Assembly (NCBI GenBank): GCA_938009275.1
Contig: CALLHY010000054.1
Location: 1-50,761, forward strand
Direction: 5' to 3'
Source of the DNA: an uncultured bacterium
Lineage (GTDB): Bacteria > Cloacimonadota > Cloacimonadia > Cloacimonadales > Cloacimonadaceae
DNA length: 50,761 nucleotides
Below the pieces are notes generated by a model, which worked only from the letters and a program-made list of their open reading frames with translations, was not told where the DNA came from and searched no databases. Positions 16,701 through 25,156 of the stretch are shown here, one piece after another. Numbering within the stretch: the stretch's first letter is position 1; every line of letters begins with the position of its first letter. The translations under genes were made by a program, and so were the position numbers.

Positions 16701-17873
16701 ACCATGCGCCTATCACAGCGTCCCAATTACGGCTGGACGGCGTGGGATTGTTATCGCCGCCTTATCCAAAGCTGGGGTATGGCTTTCGGGATAAACCGCG
16801 ACTTATTTGATGAAGTTATCATCCAATACAAAAAGAAGTATGGTGTGAAGCAAAAGACCCAGTTTAGCGACGAACAAATGCGGCTGATGATAGATGATTA
16901 TAAAGCCGTACTTGCCCGTTTTGGCATTGCACTTGAGCAAGACCCCTTCTTTCAGCTATACAAAGCCATTTCTCATGTATTGGATAGTTGGAACACAGAT
17001 AGAGCAATTTCATACAGAAAAAAGCTTCATATTGCCGATGAATGGGGCACAGCCGTGATAGTTCAGAAAATGGTTTTGGGCAATATCTCGCTGGATTCCG
17101 GCACAGGTGTGCTGTTCACTCATGCCCCCTGGAATCAACAACCGGGAATATGCCTGAATGGTGATTTCACCCTATGCAGTCAGGGCGAAGACGTGGTAGC
17201 AGGATTGGTGCATCCGCTTCCGATTTCTGAAGCGCAGCGCATGCAAAATGCTTCCGAGGCTGATATATCCCTTGAAAAAGACTTCCCATCAATCTACAGC
17301 CGTTTACTACGCTATGTTAACCAGCTTATTTTAGACAAAAACTATCCTCATCAAGAGTTGGAATTCACCTTCGAAGGCTCGAATGATGATCAGCTACATA
17401 TTTTGCAAACCCGCAACCAGGTTATCCATAAATCCCCGGATTATCTTGTATTAGGAACAATTAACTCGCTAACCAAGCGTATCGGTTTGGGTATCGGAAT
17501 AGGCAAGGGCGCGTTGAATGGCATTATTGTGATAAGTAAAGAGGATATTGCCAGATTTGCCCACTCTGGTAGAGCCTTAATACTGGTGCGGCCAGATACC
17601 GTGCCGGACGACATGGATTTGCTGTTTGATTGTCAGGGATTGTTAACCTCCAGAGGCGGTGTAACTTCTCACGCTGCGGTAACCGCCACCAGATTGGGCC
17701 TGATTGGGATAGTGAACTGCAAAGACCTGGTGGTTGATGAAGCTAATTCCACCTGTAGCATTAAGGAACATAGTTTTAAAGCAGGAGATAGATTAACTTT
17801 AGACGCTACCAGTGGCACAATCTATCCCGGCTTCCAGAAACTGCAAAGCGTTCACAGATTAAAAAACATATAA
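13788..17873 (+). CDS. PPDK-like ATP-grasp/phosphohistidine protein lacking PEP barrel
   Basis: The 1361-residue protein starts at TTG with GGAGGAG before it. Residues 1 to about 860 are predicted mostly helical and match no family I recognise. Residues about 890-1220 match the pyruvate phosphate dikinase ATP-binding domain: SVRSGAPMSLPGAMDT, WDCYRRLIQSWG, DSGTGVLFTHAP, SQGEDVVAGLVHPLPI and the closing LQTRNQ. Residues about 1225-1350 are the swivelling phosphohistidine domain with TSRGGVTSHAAVTA, catalytic His at 1295. The PEP/pyruvate TIM barrel that should follow is absent. The enzyme could transfer phosphate from ATP to His1295, but the acceptor is unknown. The next gene, 13 bases on, is a GAPDH homologue. 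Confidence 0.85.
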   Translation: MLRIKYQSKEKVLEKLESKALEENLAVTRVAEISLDHHAQHLLSCTEGNHGINQRCRLFLNELYHPYVNPELASTLIRQSILGDMWFFMQEEQREAVFASLLAMYVRLEDVCSNSGCIKRAMQEFLDFLGALPEYGGIPEENFDEVMKRLAGWVTGYTDESVQLCSVFRKSLMRFAPHRTGAYTILQKLLKHNLMFWQQALDIDTWLSTTCDQYCPDNGLLDTDIGNRFFSHWIGVVEEAKSLKDLIQVPAYNEVAARFREAQKHFASLSGKIHYIFFLLRMEGMAELRDHLLWDLNRQLANLGGLEANKVLELLDSIFNTLREFTGSHKSMVLDCVLSLGKSLLSGDREDISECFRRKYIGLGFTPPGNISIGQDWQLELDKNHIKHVRVSLALIAINPKKNKDLLSHLIISLHRLGIFVSDTDLFQKDVSAFLNADIKPLVIQVKHLLRLFPVFFNEIGAEGEIRDSSTALDELSHRKDLLIHFLRKQVHTESNNTHINLIKKILNYWYYLDSTHLQGFIPQDVAAYVQSPDELTQKQHEAVKSFLAETKYSVNELLSMSWQSLGELFKNTPEDICFKRLRHLLYCHVLLKDKYNLDPYDIVKFLGKYSFFDSREQNRLRTSLIRKDYESSIRQMLGYIGTLNLTIMDPKPSTGWENIYFKRHIAAGIPSMYGTYREAKLEAMGMIFRLENVIRKLLERSISQLNLHYLNGKTLKRIVKILELYDYAMRQEMVTNDAFSSALQMLGSAIHLANLSMGQYQDIFNLLKDSVNEIISEYYYRFYDKGLLLMKEEHKSKEASERFAEEFYRNLLSGSFIIQGLDSFVMQILQSLSDMKSIFAPADIPRVMSYDPDKLFFHLNTRNSRIENQVLLGSKAYFLKRMYQYEFPVPPGFVMTTELFRNRGIINTHPEISNEFDALLLQNLHKLEHNTGLKFGDPQKPLLISVRSGAPMSLPGAMDTFLNIGLNDDITMRLSQRPNYGWTAWDCYRRLIQSWGMAFGINRDLFDEVIIQYKKKYGVKQKTQFSDEQMRLMIDDYKAVLARFGIALEQDPFFQLYKAISHVLDSWNTDRAISYRKKLHIADEWGTAVIVQKMVLGNISLDSGTGVLFTHAPWNQQPGICLNGDFTLCSQGEDVVAGLVHPLPISEAQRMQNASEADISLEKDFPSIYSRLLRYVNQLILDKNYPHQELEFTFEGSNDDQLHILQTRNQVIHKSPDYLVLGTINSLTKRIGLGIGIGKGALNGIIVISKEDIARFAHSGRALILVRPDTVPDDMDLLFDCQGLLTSRGGVTSHAAVTATRLGLIGIVNCKDLVVDEANSTCSIKEHSFKAGDRLTLDATSGTIYPGFQKLQSVHRLKNI

Positions 17874-17886
17874 GGAGACCAGACGC

Positions 17887-19131
17887 ATGAATCTGAGCTT
17901 AAGAAGCAAGAGACTACTGGGAATCAACGGATTGGGAAGAATAGGCAAGCTATTGCTGTGGAACCAAATCCACCTGAAACATTTCGAGGGCATCGTTGTT
18001 AATTGCGGCCGCGAGATTGGAAAGAACCTGGACGACCTTTTACAGGTGATTGAAACAGATAGTACCTATGGTTCGTTACACAAGTTCCTGTTCGGTATGG
18101 TTGGGCGAAAGGCCGAGATTAAGATACTGGACAAGGACGTTCCCATCCTGGAGATTGAGGGAATGCCCGTTAAAATCCTAAAAACGGCACGTGATCCAAA
18201 GGACATAAACTGGCTGAACGAAGGTGTGCGCATAGTTGTCGACTGCACAGGTAATTTCCTTGATCCAACCGTGGCAGTTGAATCGGGCAAGCCATGCCTG
18301 CGTGGGCATCTTGAAGCAGGAGCACTAAAGGTGATTTGCAGCGCACCTTTTAAGGTTAAATCGGGCATAAACAACGAAACAGATTCCAAAACCATGATTT
18401 ATGGAATTAACCATCTGGATTTCAATCCCCAGGAGCACCACATTATCTCTGCTGCTTCGTGCACTACTACCGGATTGGCACACATGATAAAGCCGCTTTT
18501 GGAAAATGAGGTAACATCCAGCATCGTTACAGCATCCATGAGCACGATTCATGCTTCCACCAATACCCAGTCCATTTTGGATAGTGTTCCCAAGGCTGCG
18601 GCTACTGATTTGCGTAAGTCACGTAGCGTGTTAAATAACATCATTTTATCAACCACAGGCGTAAGCAAGGCCTTGGAATTGGTTTTACCACAGATAAAGC
18701 ATATCGGCTTTATGGCAGACAGCGTGCGAATACCCACCAGCACAGTTTCGTTAATAAACCTGAATGTAACCTTCCATACCCGTATGGATGAGCTTGGCGA
18801 GCCCAGTATCAGCCGCAGGGTGCTTAATGATATCTACAAAGCCGCTGCAATGGGAGCTCAGAAAGATTTGCTGGTTTTCAGCGAAAGGCAAAATGTATCT
18901 GCCGACCTGATTGGCAGCTTGGCTGCGATAACCATCGAAGCACATGAAACACACACCCGCACAGGATTCATTGATATCCCGCCAGAAGCACTTGGAGCAT
19001 CTTACCAGGGTGATGCGGTGCAGATGCCGGTAACTCATGCCAAGATATTTGGCTGGTATGATAATGAGCTTGGTTCATACGTAAACTGCCTGTCCAAACT
19101 CTGTAATCATATAGAAAGCAACACATTATAA
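17887..19131 (+). CDS. gap: divergent glyceraldehyde-3-phosphate dehydrogenase
   Basis: GAPDH oxidises glyceraldehyde 3-phosphate with phosphate and NAD(P). This 414-residue protein is about 80 residues longer than the usual 330-340. It keeps the Rossmann motif GINGLGRIG (12-20), the catalytic Cys192 in SAASCTTTG, the catalytic His222, and WYDNE near the end. The Asp that normally follows the second strand (VAIND) and favours NAD is replaced (VVNCG, Cys40), so cofactor preference may differ. A ribosome-binding site (AAGGAG) precedes the ATG, 13 bases after the dikinase-like gene, so the two are probably one operon. Confidence 0.88.
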   Translation: MNLSLRSKRLLGINGLGRIGKLLLWNQIHLKHFEGIVVNCGREIGKNLDDLLQVIETDSTYGSLHKFLFGMVGRKAEIKILDKDVPILEIEGMPVKILKTARDPKDINWLNEGVRIVVDCTGNFLDPTVAVESGKPCLRGHLEAGALKVICSAPFKVKSGINNETDSKTMIYGINHLDFNPQEHHIISAASCTTTGLAHMIKPLLENEVTSSIVTASMSTIHASTNTQSILDSVPKAAATDLRKSRSVLNNIILSTTGVSKALELVLPQIKHIGFMADSVRIPTSTVSLINLNVTFHTRMDELGEPSISRRVLNDIYKAAAMGAQKDLLVFSERQNVSADLIGSLAAITIEAHETHTRTGFIDIPPEALGASYQGDAVQMPVTHAKIFGWYDNELGSYVNCLSKLCNHIESNTL

Positions 19132-19246
19132 ACTTACATTACAATGGCTTCACGCGAATAATCCTCTGCTTGAAGCCATTGGTTTATATCCTATTATTCT
19201 CCTTTCATCCCTGCTACTTGCTTGCCGAAGCGGGTCTGAAATGGAT

Positions 19247-19291
19247 TTCATCGGGGTTTGAACCGGCAAAAGCCCGATGAACCCCCGATGA
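19247..19291. repeat. imperfect GC-rich inverted repeat
   Basis: TCATCGGGGTT near 19247 can pair with AACCCCCGATGA near 19279-19290, allowing one extra C. A second copy of CCGATGAACCCC follows directly. The block is markedly GC-rich compared with the flanking sequence. Function unknown. Confidence 0.4.
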
Positions 19292-19430
19292 ACCCCGGTT
19301 TGGCTCCTTTGCGGCAACCATGTTTTGATCCCGGTTTGAGTGTCCCGTGGGAGAGCATGATATATGCGCATAAGGATAGGCTAACTAAGACCCAGCCTAA
19401 AGCTGTTATCCTTCAACACTATCTCCCCCA

Positions 19431-19590
19431 GGATATTGCAGAGATAGGTGTTGCCATGAATGTGGAATTACCACCCAATAAAAGCTAGGCGAGCCCAGCA
19501 TCAGCCTCAGGATGAAGCGGTGCAGATGCTTTATACCCATGCCAAGATACTTGGCTGGTAAGATAATGAGCTGGTTCATGCGCAATTGAT
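19431..19590 (+). pseudogene. decayed partial second copy of GAPDH 3' end
   Basis: Bases 19488-19506 match gap at 18796-18814 nearly exactly. Bases 19511-19581 then match gap at about 19011-19082, with an in-frame stop in place of the Tyr of WYDNE and small indels. The roughly 200 bases between these blocks in the intact gene are missing. Just upstream, about 19431-19486 encodes LPQDIAEIGVAMNVELPP, which resembles LPQIKHIGFMADSVRIPT of the intact protein. This is best read as a tandem gap duplicate that lost internal segments and became non-functional. Confidence 0.75.
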
Positions 19591-19630
19591 GCTGGGAAGA
19601 TGAGGTGGAGCTTACTACTAAATACTGCTG

Positions 19631-20302
19631 TTAAGCCCAATCTCCCGGAGATAGAACCTGGGTGGAGTAGCCATGCTCTTTAACCTGTTTAGCAAAGCTT
19701 TCCGGATCGGCACGGATTAGATCAAATGTATTGTAATGCATGGGTATGGCAATCTTGGGGTGGATCATCCTTACAGCATATATGGCGTCGCCTATGTCCA
19801 TGGTATAATTGCCGCCTATGGGAACCAGCATATAATCTACATCGAACATTTCGCCGATAAGGCGCATATCGCCAAACAGCCCTGTATCACCACAATGATA
19901 TATGCATTTACCGTCTATGGAAAGCACCACTCCGGCTGCAAGGCCAGCATATCTGCCATCGGGGGTCATGGAACCATGCAGAGCAGGCACCAGTTTCAGC
20001 CGGCCAAAGGAGAAAGTGAATGCTCCTCCTATCTGCATGGCATGAGTTTTGTGCCCCTGATTGGCAAGCATCCCTGCCAATTCGCTTACACAGACAAATG
20101 TGGTTTTACCAGTTTCCGCGATTTTTAGCGCATCTCCAATATGATCGCCATGGGCATGGGTGATAATAATGTAGTCTGCGGAAACCTGGTGGGACTTAAA
20201 TGGAGCAAGGGGATTGTTATCCAGAAAAGGATCGATAACAATCTCTGTTCCGCTGCTGCTAACAATCTGAAAGGCGGAATGTCCTAAGTATCTTAGCTTC
20301 AT
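19631..20302 (-). CDS. UPF0173 metallo-hydrolase (beta-lactamase fold)
   Basis: A 223-residue metal-dependent hydrolase of the UPF0173/YtkL type. The metallo-beta-lactamase signature THAHGDH is at residues 48-54 (His49, His51, Asp53, His54). Further conserved parts are CGDTGLFGDM and PMHYNTF. It starts MKLRYLGHSAF, the usual family opening, with GAGG before the ATG. The natural substrate of the family is not established. It stands alone, divergent from the secreted M28 peptidase gene. Confidence 0.9.
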   Translation of the reverse strand: MKLRYLGHSAFQIVSSSGTEIVIDPFLDNNPLAPFKSHQVSADYIIITHAHGDHIGDALKIAETGKTTFVCVSELAGMLANQGHKTHAMQIGGAFTFSFGRLKLVPALHGSMTPDGRYAGLAAGVVLSIDGKCIYHCGDTGLFGDMRLIGEMFDVDYMLVPIGGNYTMDIGDAIYAVRMIHPKIAIPMHYNTFDLIRADPESFAKQVKEHGYSTQVLSPGDWA

Positions 20303-20665
20303 GTTTCTAACCTCATAGCGTGATATGCTAAACCTTATGCTCTATAGCATTCAAATGGTCAACAAAAATATGAGATACACCAATTTGCCAGGTTCTAACA
20401 GGTAAAAAACTCATCATGCCTGGATGGTCTCATAAGCAAAATCCCACATACCACTTGTCTCGTTTTGTTTTACCTATTGCGCCCGAACCTGAACGATTGC
20501 ATAAAAAATGCTTGACTTAATTGGCTGGTCTTATGGAGTGCAATAATGGTTAACAAAGTAGGTATAAACGGTTAGAGCAATGTTGGTGCTATGCAGTTCT
20601 GGTTTAGTATCTGGCTGTGGTTCTGTAGCCAGGCACCAACAGGATATCTAACTTGGGAGGAAAGA
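20303..20665. other. divergent intergenic region
   Basis: About 360 bases separate the divergent UPF0173 and M28 peptidase genes. TTGACT at 20513-20518 is a possible -35 for the peptidase gene; no convincing -10 follows. No gene or strong repeat is seen. Confidence 0.4.
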
Positions 20666-23158
20666 ATGAATAAGTGGCTAATCATTATTGTTTTGTTATC
20701 TGTCCTGGGCTTATTGATTGCTCAGACCTATCAACCAATACCGGAAGTCCAGAATCTGGTTTCTTCCATTAGTGCCGATACTATGCAGGCTTATGTGCAG
20801 CATCTTGAGGACTATCAAACCCGCTATGCCTTTGGAAATAACCAGTTGGAGATTGCCACCTGGCTGGCTGAGCAGTTTCAACGCTACGGTTATACAAATA
20901 CATACTTGCAGGAGTATCAAAGGGAGGGCACTACTCAGTATAACGTAATTGCCACTCTAACTGGATATCAACACCCGGAAACTTACGTTATTGCGAGTGC
21001 GCATTATGATTCAAAGTCTCTTAATAGCGATCCATTTGTTTGGGCTCCCGGAGCGGATGATAATGCCAGCGGAACAGCGGGATTGCTGGAAATGGCAAGG
21101 GTGATGAAGCTTAATAACTATCAACCCCGTTGCACCATTCGATTTATAGCGTTTAGCAACGAGGAAATGGGTGCATGGGGTTCTGATGAGTATTGCACTT
21201 ACGCCCAAAGTGAGAATCACGACATCCGGATTATGATTAACATGGACATGATTGGCTCAAATACTCCGATAAGTAACGAGTTTTATGTATCTCCATTCAG
21301 TGGATACCCCCTTTTATACAGGGATGCGGTAGCTTTTTCTGAGCCTTATACCAGCCTTCAGCCAGTTGAAGGCCCCATAGATGAAGGCGGAGACGGAATG
21401 ATATTTGATGATGCTGGCTATCCCTCTATTATGTTCATAGAAAGGTATCTAAGTCCCTATTGGCACTCTGGACAGGACACAATAGAGAACATAGACTTTC
21501 TATACGCTCGCCAGATACTGGGGGCAGCCACTGCCACAACTGCATATTATGCCAATCTCTCAGCTAATATAGTGGGTATGAGTGTGTTAGATACAGGCAC
21601 AGGCAGTTCACTTCAGGCATTTTGGGAAAGTTCCACTGATCCAGAGCATGCAAGCTACGCCGTATTTTATGGAACAGATGCTAATAACATGGCTCTTTGG
21701 CAATACACTTCTGACACACAGTGCCTAATAAGCGGTCTTGAGGAAGGGCAATACTACTATGTTGCAGTTGCAGACGTTAATTATAGTGGATACCCAGGCA
21801 GGAGGATTTATGGGGGAGAGATACCCCAATCATTACCCAGAGCACCTCAGCTTGTAATTGATAAACCTAATACTCAAGCTATTGTAATATCATGGATGGC
21901 AAATTCGGAACTGGATGTGGAGGGCTATAAACTATACCGAAAGCTTGGACAAGAAGCTGCTTATGTTCTGATAGCTACAGTACAGAATCCTGATACCAGC
22001 TACATCGATTATGATGTAAGCAGCAGTCTGGACTATTATTATTACTATGTATGCGCCGTGGACAGCCAGGGCTTGGAAGGCTCTCCATCAGATATAATAC
22101 ACAGCAGGCTCGTTTCTCTGGATAGGGGCATATATGTGATTGATGAGAGCAAAAACTTTAGCAGTTCAAATCCTCTTCTGCCCTCCGATTTGGCGGTTGA
22201 TAGCTTCTATGCCGGGTTGCTTCAGGATTTCACACCTGTACAGCATCTTGATCTGGAAGAGAACAGCACTGCTTTGAAACTGGCAGATATAGGCATATAC
22301 TCCAGCATCCTGTGGCATGGCAACGATAATTCCGACTATTCCTATCCTCATAGTATTCAAGAAGCATTGCGGCAATACGTAAACTATGGCGGGCAGGTTC
22401 TGTTCAGCGTCTATTTTCCCAGCAAAGCCTTTGAAATGAATGCCGGTTATCCCGCTACTTATCTGCCTGGAAGCTTCATGTATGATGTATTGGGAGTGGC
22501 AGAGGTGAATTACAGCAATGGCGCACGCTTCAAGTATGCTGTTTTAGATTATGCTAACTATCAGGATATTCAGGTTGATAGCCTAAAAACAATGGCTGCT
22601 TTTAACGGACATATGATGGCAGTGGAGGGCATGCAGGCAGTAAATCCGCAAGAAAGCATCTACCACTATGCATCAGACTATGATTCGGCCAGCAGCCAGG
22701 GTATTCTGAATGGCTACAGCGTTGGGATATCACGTTCATACGGGGCGGGGAAAGTGATATGCCTCAGCTTTCCGCTATACAATATGCGGACATCAGATGC
22801 GGATCAGTTAGTTAGTTATGTGCTTGGTAGCGTTTTCAATGAACCATCCGATGTGTCCGACCTTACCGCTCCTCATGTTCCCAGCCTAACAATATCCAGT
22901 AATTATCCCAATCCCTTTCGAAACGAAACCACATTTATCGTTCATGCACCAGATAAAACCAAGAAGCTGGAGATTGGCGTTTACAACTTGAGAGGGCAAA
23001 AAGTGAGCACCTTGTATGAAGGTTTCTCAGACGATAACCTGCAATTAGTTTGGGATGGTAAAGATAACCGGGGAAAACCCACGGGTTCCGGTATCTATTT
23101 CCTAAAGGCAGCCACGCAAAGCGAGGTAAGGGTCTCCAGAATCTTAAGAATACGCTAG
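20666..23158 (+). CDS. secreted M28 zinc aminopeptidase with C-terminal sorting-type module
   Basis: The 830-residue protein starts at the ATG preceded by GGGAGG; an upstream in-frame start is not supported. Residues 1-20 are a signal peptide. The M28 domain (about 35-325) has all five zinc ligands: His113, Asp131/132 in PGADDNASG, Glu166/167, Asp194 in NMDMIG and His267 in YWHSGQD. A fibronectin type III-like region and a further beta-rich domain follow. The last ~85 residues (NYPNPF, YNLRGQKV, DGKDN, GSGIYF) form the C-terminal module seen in type IX-type secreted proteins of this lineage. It probably degrades extracellular peptides. Confidence 0.88.
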   Translation: MNKWLIIIVLLSVLGLLIAQTYQPIPEVQNLVSSISADTMQAYVQHLEDYQTRYAFGNNQLEIATWLAEQFQRYGYTNTYLQEYQREGTTQYNVIATLTGYQHPETYVIASAHYDSKSLNSDPFVWAPGADDNASGTAGLLEMARVMKLNNYQPRCTIRFIAFSNEEMGAWGSDEYCTYAQSENHDIRIMINMDMIGSNTPISNEFYVSPFSGYPLLYRDAVAFSEPYTSLQPVEGPIDEGGDGMIFDDAGYPSIMFIERYLSPYWHSGQDTIENIDFLYARQILGAATATTAYYANLSANIVGMSVLDTGTGSSLQAFWESSTDPEHASYAVFYGTDANNMALWQYTSDTQCLISGLEEGQYYYVAVADVNYSGYPGRRIYGGEIPQSLPRAPQLVIDKPNTQAIVISWMANSELDVEGYKLYRKLGQEAAYVLIATVQNPDTSYIDYDVSSSLDYYYYYVCAVDSQGLEGSPSDIIHSRLVSLDRGIYVIDESKNFSSSNPLLPSDLAVDSFYAGLLQDFTPVQHLDLEENSTALKLADIGIYSSILWHGNDNSDYSYPHSIQEALRQYVNYGGQVLFSVYFPSKAFEMNAGYPATYLPGSFMYDVLGVAEVNYSNGARFKYAVLDYANYQDIQVDSLKTMAAFNGHMMAVEGMQAVNPQESIYHYASDYDSASSQGILNGYSVGISRSYGAGKVICLSFPLYNMRTSDADQLVSYVLGSVFNEPSDVSDLTAPHVPSLTISSNYPNPFRNETTFIVHAPDKTKKLEIGVYNLRGQKVSTLYEGFSDDNLQLVWDGKDNRGKPTGSGIYFLKAATQSEVRVSRILRIR

Positions 23159-23279
23159 GCTTAAAAGAATATAGAACATCTATGCCAAAAGGAGAGATTT
23201 GCGCTTGGCTTAATGCACAAGAGGCTTACTTCATGTTATCTATGCATAAGGATTTAAGGAGCTTAAACTAAAAAAGAGC

Positions 23280-23308
23280 TTGACGGAATAGGCAGTATAA
23301 AAAACAAT
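23280..23308 (+). promoter_or_regulatory. candidate promoter of the rpsP cluster
   Basis: TTGACG (23280-23285) and AACAAT (23303-23308) are 17 bases apart, 45 bases before the rpsP start. The -35 matches five of six and the -10 four of six positions of the sigma-70 consensus. Confidence 0.45.
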
Positions 23309-23352
23309 GCCAAATCATAGAAAAATCTGATTGATAGAGACAAGGAGAAATA

Positions 23353-23643
23353 ATGGTCAAGCTGAGATTGAGAAGGATGGGAGCAAACGATCAGCCCTTC
23401 TACCGCATTGTTGCCGTGGATTCACGCGTGAAGCGCGATGGCAAGTATATCGAGTGTGTAGGTTGGTATGATCCCAAACCGAACCCATCTAAAATCAATA
23501 TAGAAACTGATCGCGCCATCTATTGGCTTAGCGTTGGTGCACAGCCCACGGATACCGTCCGTTCGTTGCTGCGTAAAGCCGGCGTTCTGCAAGTATGGCA
23601 CGAGAACAAGGTAAAAGCTCACGCAACCGCAAAGGAAGCATAA
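23353..23643 (+). CDS. rpsP: 30S ribosomal protein S16
   Basis: A 96-residue S16 protein of usual length. It has the N-terminal signature VKLRLRRMG followed by QPFYRIVAVDSR, then the conserved VGWYDP and IYWLSVGAQPTDTVRSLL. S16 helps assemble the 30S subunit. The gene starts the common cluster rpsP-khpA-rimM-trmD-rplS and has a GGAG ribosome-binding site. Confidence 0.97.
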   Translation: MVKLRLRRMGANDQPFYRIVAVDSRVKRDGKYIECVGWYDPKPNPSKINIETDRAIYWLSVGAQPTDTVRSLLRKAGVLQVWHENKVKAHATAKEA

Positions 23644-23668
23644 GCAAATAAAAACTCTGAGGTGACAC

Positions 23669-23899
23669 ATGAAAGATCTTATTGAATTCATGGTTAAAGC
23701 TCTGGTGGACGATCCCGGTGAAGTGAACATCACAGAGATCAATGGCGACAAGATTACCCTGTATGAGCTGCGAGTAGCGAAGTCTGACATAGGCAAAGTG
23801 ATTGGCAAACGCGGTAGAACTGCGGGCGCAATCAGAACTATCATAAACGCGGTTAGCACCAAACAAGGAAAGCGCGCTGAGCTCGAAATAATCGAGTAA
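23669..23899 (+). CDS. khpA: KH-domain RNA-binding protein KhpA
   Basis: A 76-residue single KH-domain protein (YlqC/KhpA family). The GxxG loop is in GKVIGKRGRTAGAIRTII. KhpA binds RNA and in some bacteria pairs with KhpB to affect cell division genes. Its place between rpsP and rimM is the usual one. Confidence 0.93.
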   Translation: MKDLIEFMVKALVDDPGEVNITEINGDKITLYELRVAKSDIGKVIGKRGRTAGAIRTIINAVSTKQGKRAELEIIE

Positions 23900-23957
23900 T
23901 GAATTGGCGAAAGCCGATTCTATGCACTGCTAACGGATCACAACGGTTGAACGGCGA

Positions 23958-24485
23958 ATGAGATTACCTGGACTTACGGGAATAGGTAAGCTTGGCGGCC
24001 GCGATGCTGATGGCTTTCATCATGTGATGATAAAGCCGGGATACAGAAGTGTCTTTAGTGATCTGGAAGAAGTGTATTTGATCTTTAATAGCGATAGAGT
24101 GTTTTACGTAACTATAAGTGAGAGAAAACAGTCAGGAAAAAAGACTTGGGTTAAGTTTCTTGAAGATGGCGTTAGCGAAGAGCAGCCCAAACACAAAGAT
24201 GTTGTAATTGCCATTACCGAAGAAGCGGAGGATGCCGTGGCGTCCGATGCCGCAACTTTGGCGGGCTTTAAGGTGATGCATAATAACGAATTACTGGGCG
24301 AAGTTGAGGTAGTATTCCACAACGGCGCACAGGATGTGTTGCAAATTGTCGATAGCAGCGGCATAGAAATTCTTATCCCCTTGGTAGATCACTATGTGCA
24401 ATCGGTGCAAGCCGATAGTCAAAGTATAATCCTGCATAATGCGGAGGAGCTTATTGTGTTCTACCGCAATGAAGCAAAGCCATGA
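23958..24485 (+). CDS. rimM: ribosome maturation factor RimM
   Basis: RimM binds S19 in the 30S head and is needed for efficient 16S rRNA processing. The 175-residue protein has the N-terminal RimM barrel (opening RLPGLTGIGKLGG) and the C-terminal PRC barrel (NNELLGEVEVV, ILIPLVDHYVQSV). The N-terminal opening is a little unusual, with GLTGIGKLGGRDAD in place of the common G.I.g.hGl.G. It overlaps trmD by four bases (ATGA), so the two are coupled. Confidence 0.92.
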   Translation: MRLPGLTGIGKLGGRDADGFHHVMIKPGYRSVFSDLEEVYLIFNSDRVFYVTISERKQSGKKTWVKFLEDGVSEEQPKHKDVVIAITEEAEDAVASDAATLAGFKVMHNNELLGEVEVVFHNGAQDVLQIVDSSGIEILIPLVDHYVQSVQADSQSIILHNAEELIVFYRNEAKP

Positions 24486-25156
24486 CCTTCGAAGTGCTAA
24501 GCCTGTTTCCGGAAGCTTTTAGTGGCTTTCTGGAAAGCAGCATAGTTGCCCGTGCTATTGCCAAACAAGCAGTGCAGGTGCAGATTAGTAACTTTCGGGA
24601 CTACACCAAGAATAAGCACAACTGTGTGGATGACTACCCCTATGGCGGATTTCCCGGCATGGTGATTCAAGCGCAGCCAATTTATGATGCTTTGTGTAGT
24701 GTATTGCAGCGGGGGAATGCTCCGGTTTTATACTTCACACCTCAAGGACGCAAGCTAAATCAACAGGTTTTAGAGCATTACAGCAGTTATGAGCGGGTTA
24801 TCCTGCTATGTGGTCATTATAAAGACGTCGACCAGCGTGTGCGTGATTTATGCGTATCAGACGAGCTGTCCCTGGGTGATTATGTGCTTAGTGGCGGCGA
24901 ATTGGCAGCCATGATTTTTATAGATGGACTAAGCAGGCTTATTCCCGGTGTACTGGGCGATATAGAAAGCGCGAACAGCGATTCGTTCAGCACCCCAAAG
25001 CTTGGTTTTCCCTGTTACACCCGTCCCGATAAGTTTATGGGGCTGGGTGTGCCGGACGTGCTGCTAAGCGGAAATCATAAAGCGATAGACGATTGGGCAC
25101 AACAAGCTGCCGATGCCTTAACCAAAACCCGAAGACCCGACCTTTTATCTGACTAA
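24482..25156 (+). CDS. trmD: tRNA (guanine37-N1)-methyltransferase TrmD
   Basis: TrmD makes m1G37 in tRNAs that read codons starting with C, which prevents +1 frameshifting. The 224-residue protein has the SPOUT trefoil knot motifs LLCGHYKDVDQRV and LSLGDYVLSGGELAAM, plus the N-terminal DDYPYGGFPGMV substrate loop. It is slightly shorter than the usual 230-250 residues at the C-terminus. It starts inside the end of rimM. Confidence 0.97.
   Translation: MTFEVLSLFPEAFSGFLESSIVARAIAKQAVQVQISNFRDYTKNKHNCVDDYPYGGFPGMVIQAQPIYDALCSVLQRGNAPVLYFTPQGRKLNQQVLEHYSSYERVILLCGHYKDVDQRVRDLCVSDELSLGDYVLSGGELAAMIFIDGLSRLIPGVLGDIESANSDSFSTPKLGFPCYTRPDKFMGLGVPDVLLSGNHKAIDDWAQQAADALTKTRRPDLLSD

Noticed and set aside
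19258..19488. 76-residue open frame after gap
   Set aside because: Its C-terminal part resembles a piece of GAPDH and the rest is GC-rich repeat, so it is better explained as decayed duplicate sequence.
20591..20665. Upstream start for the M28 peptidase
   Set aside because: The ATG at 20666 has a GGGAGG site and directly starts a signal peptide; the extension would bury it.
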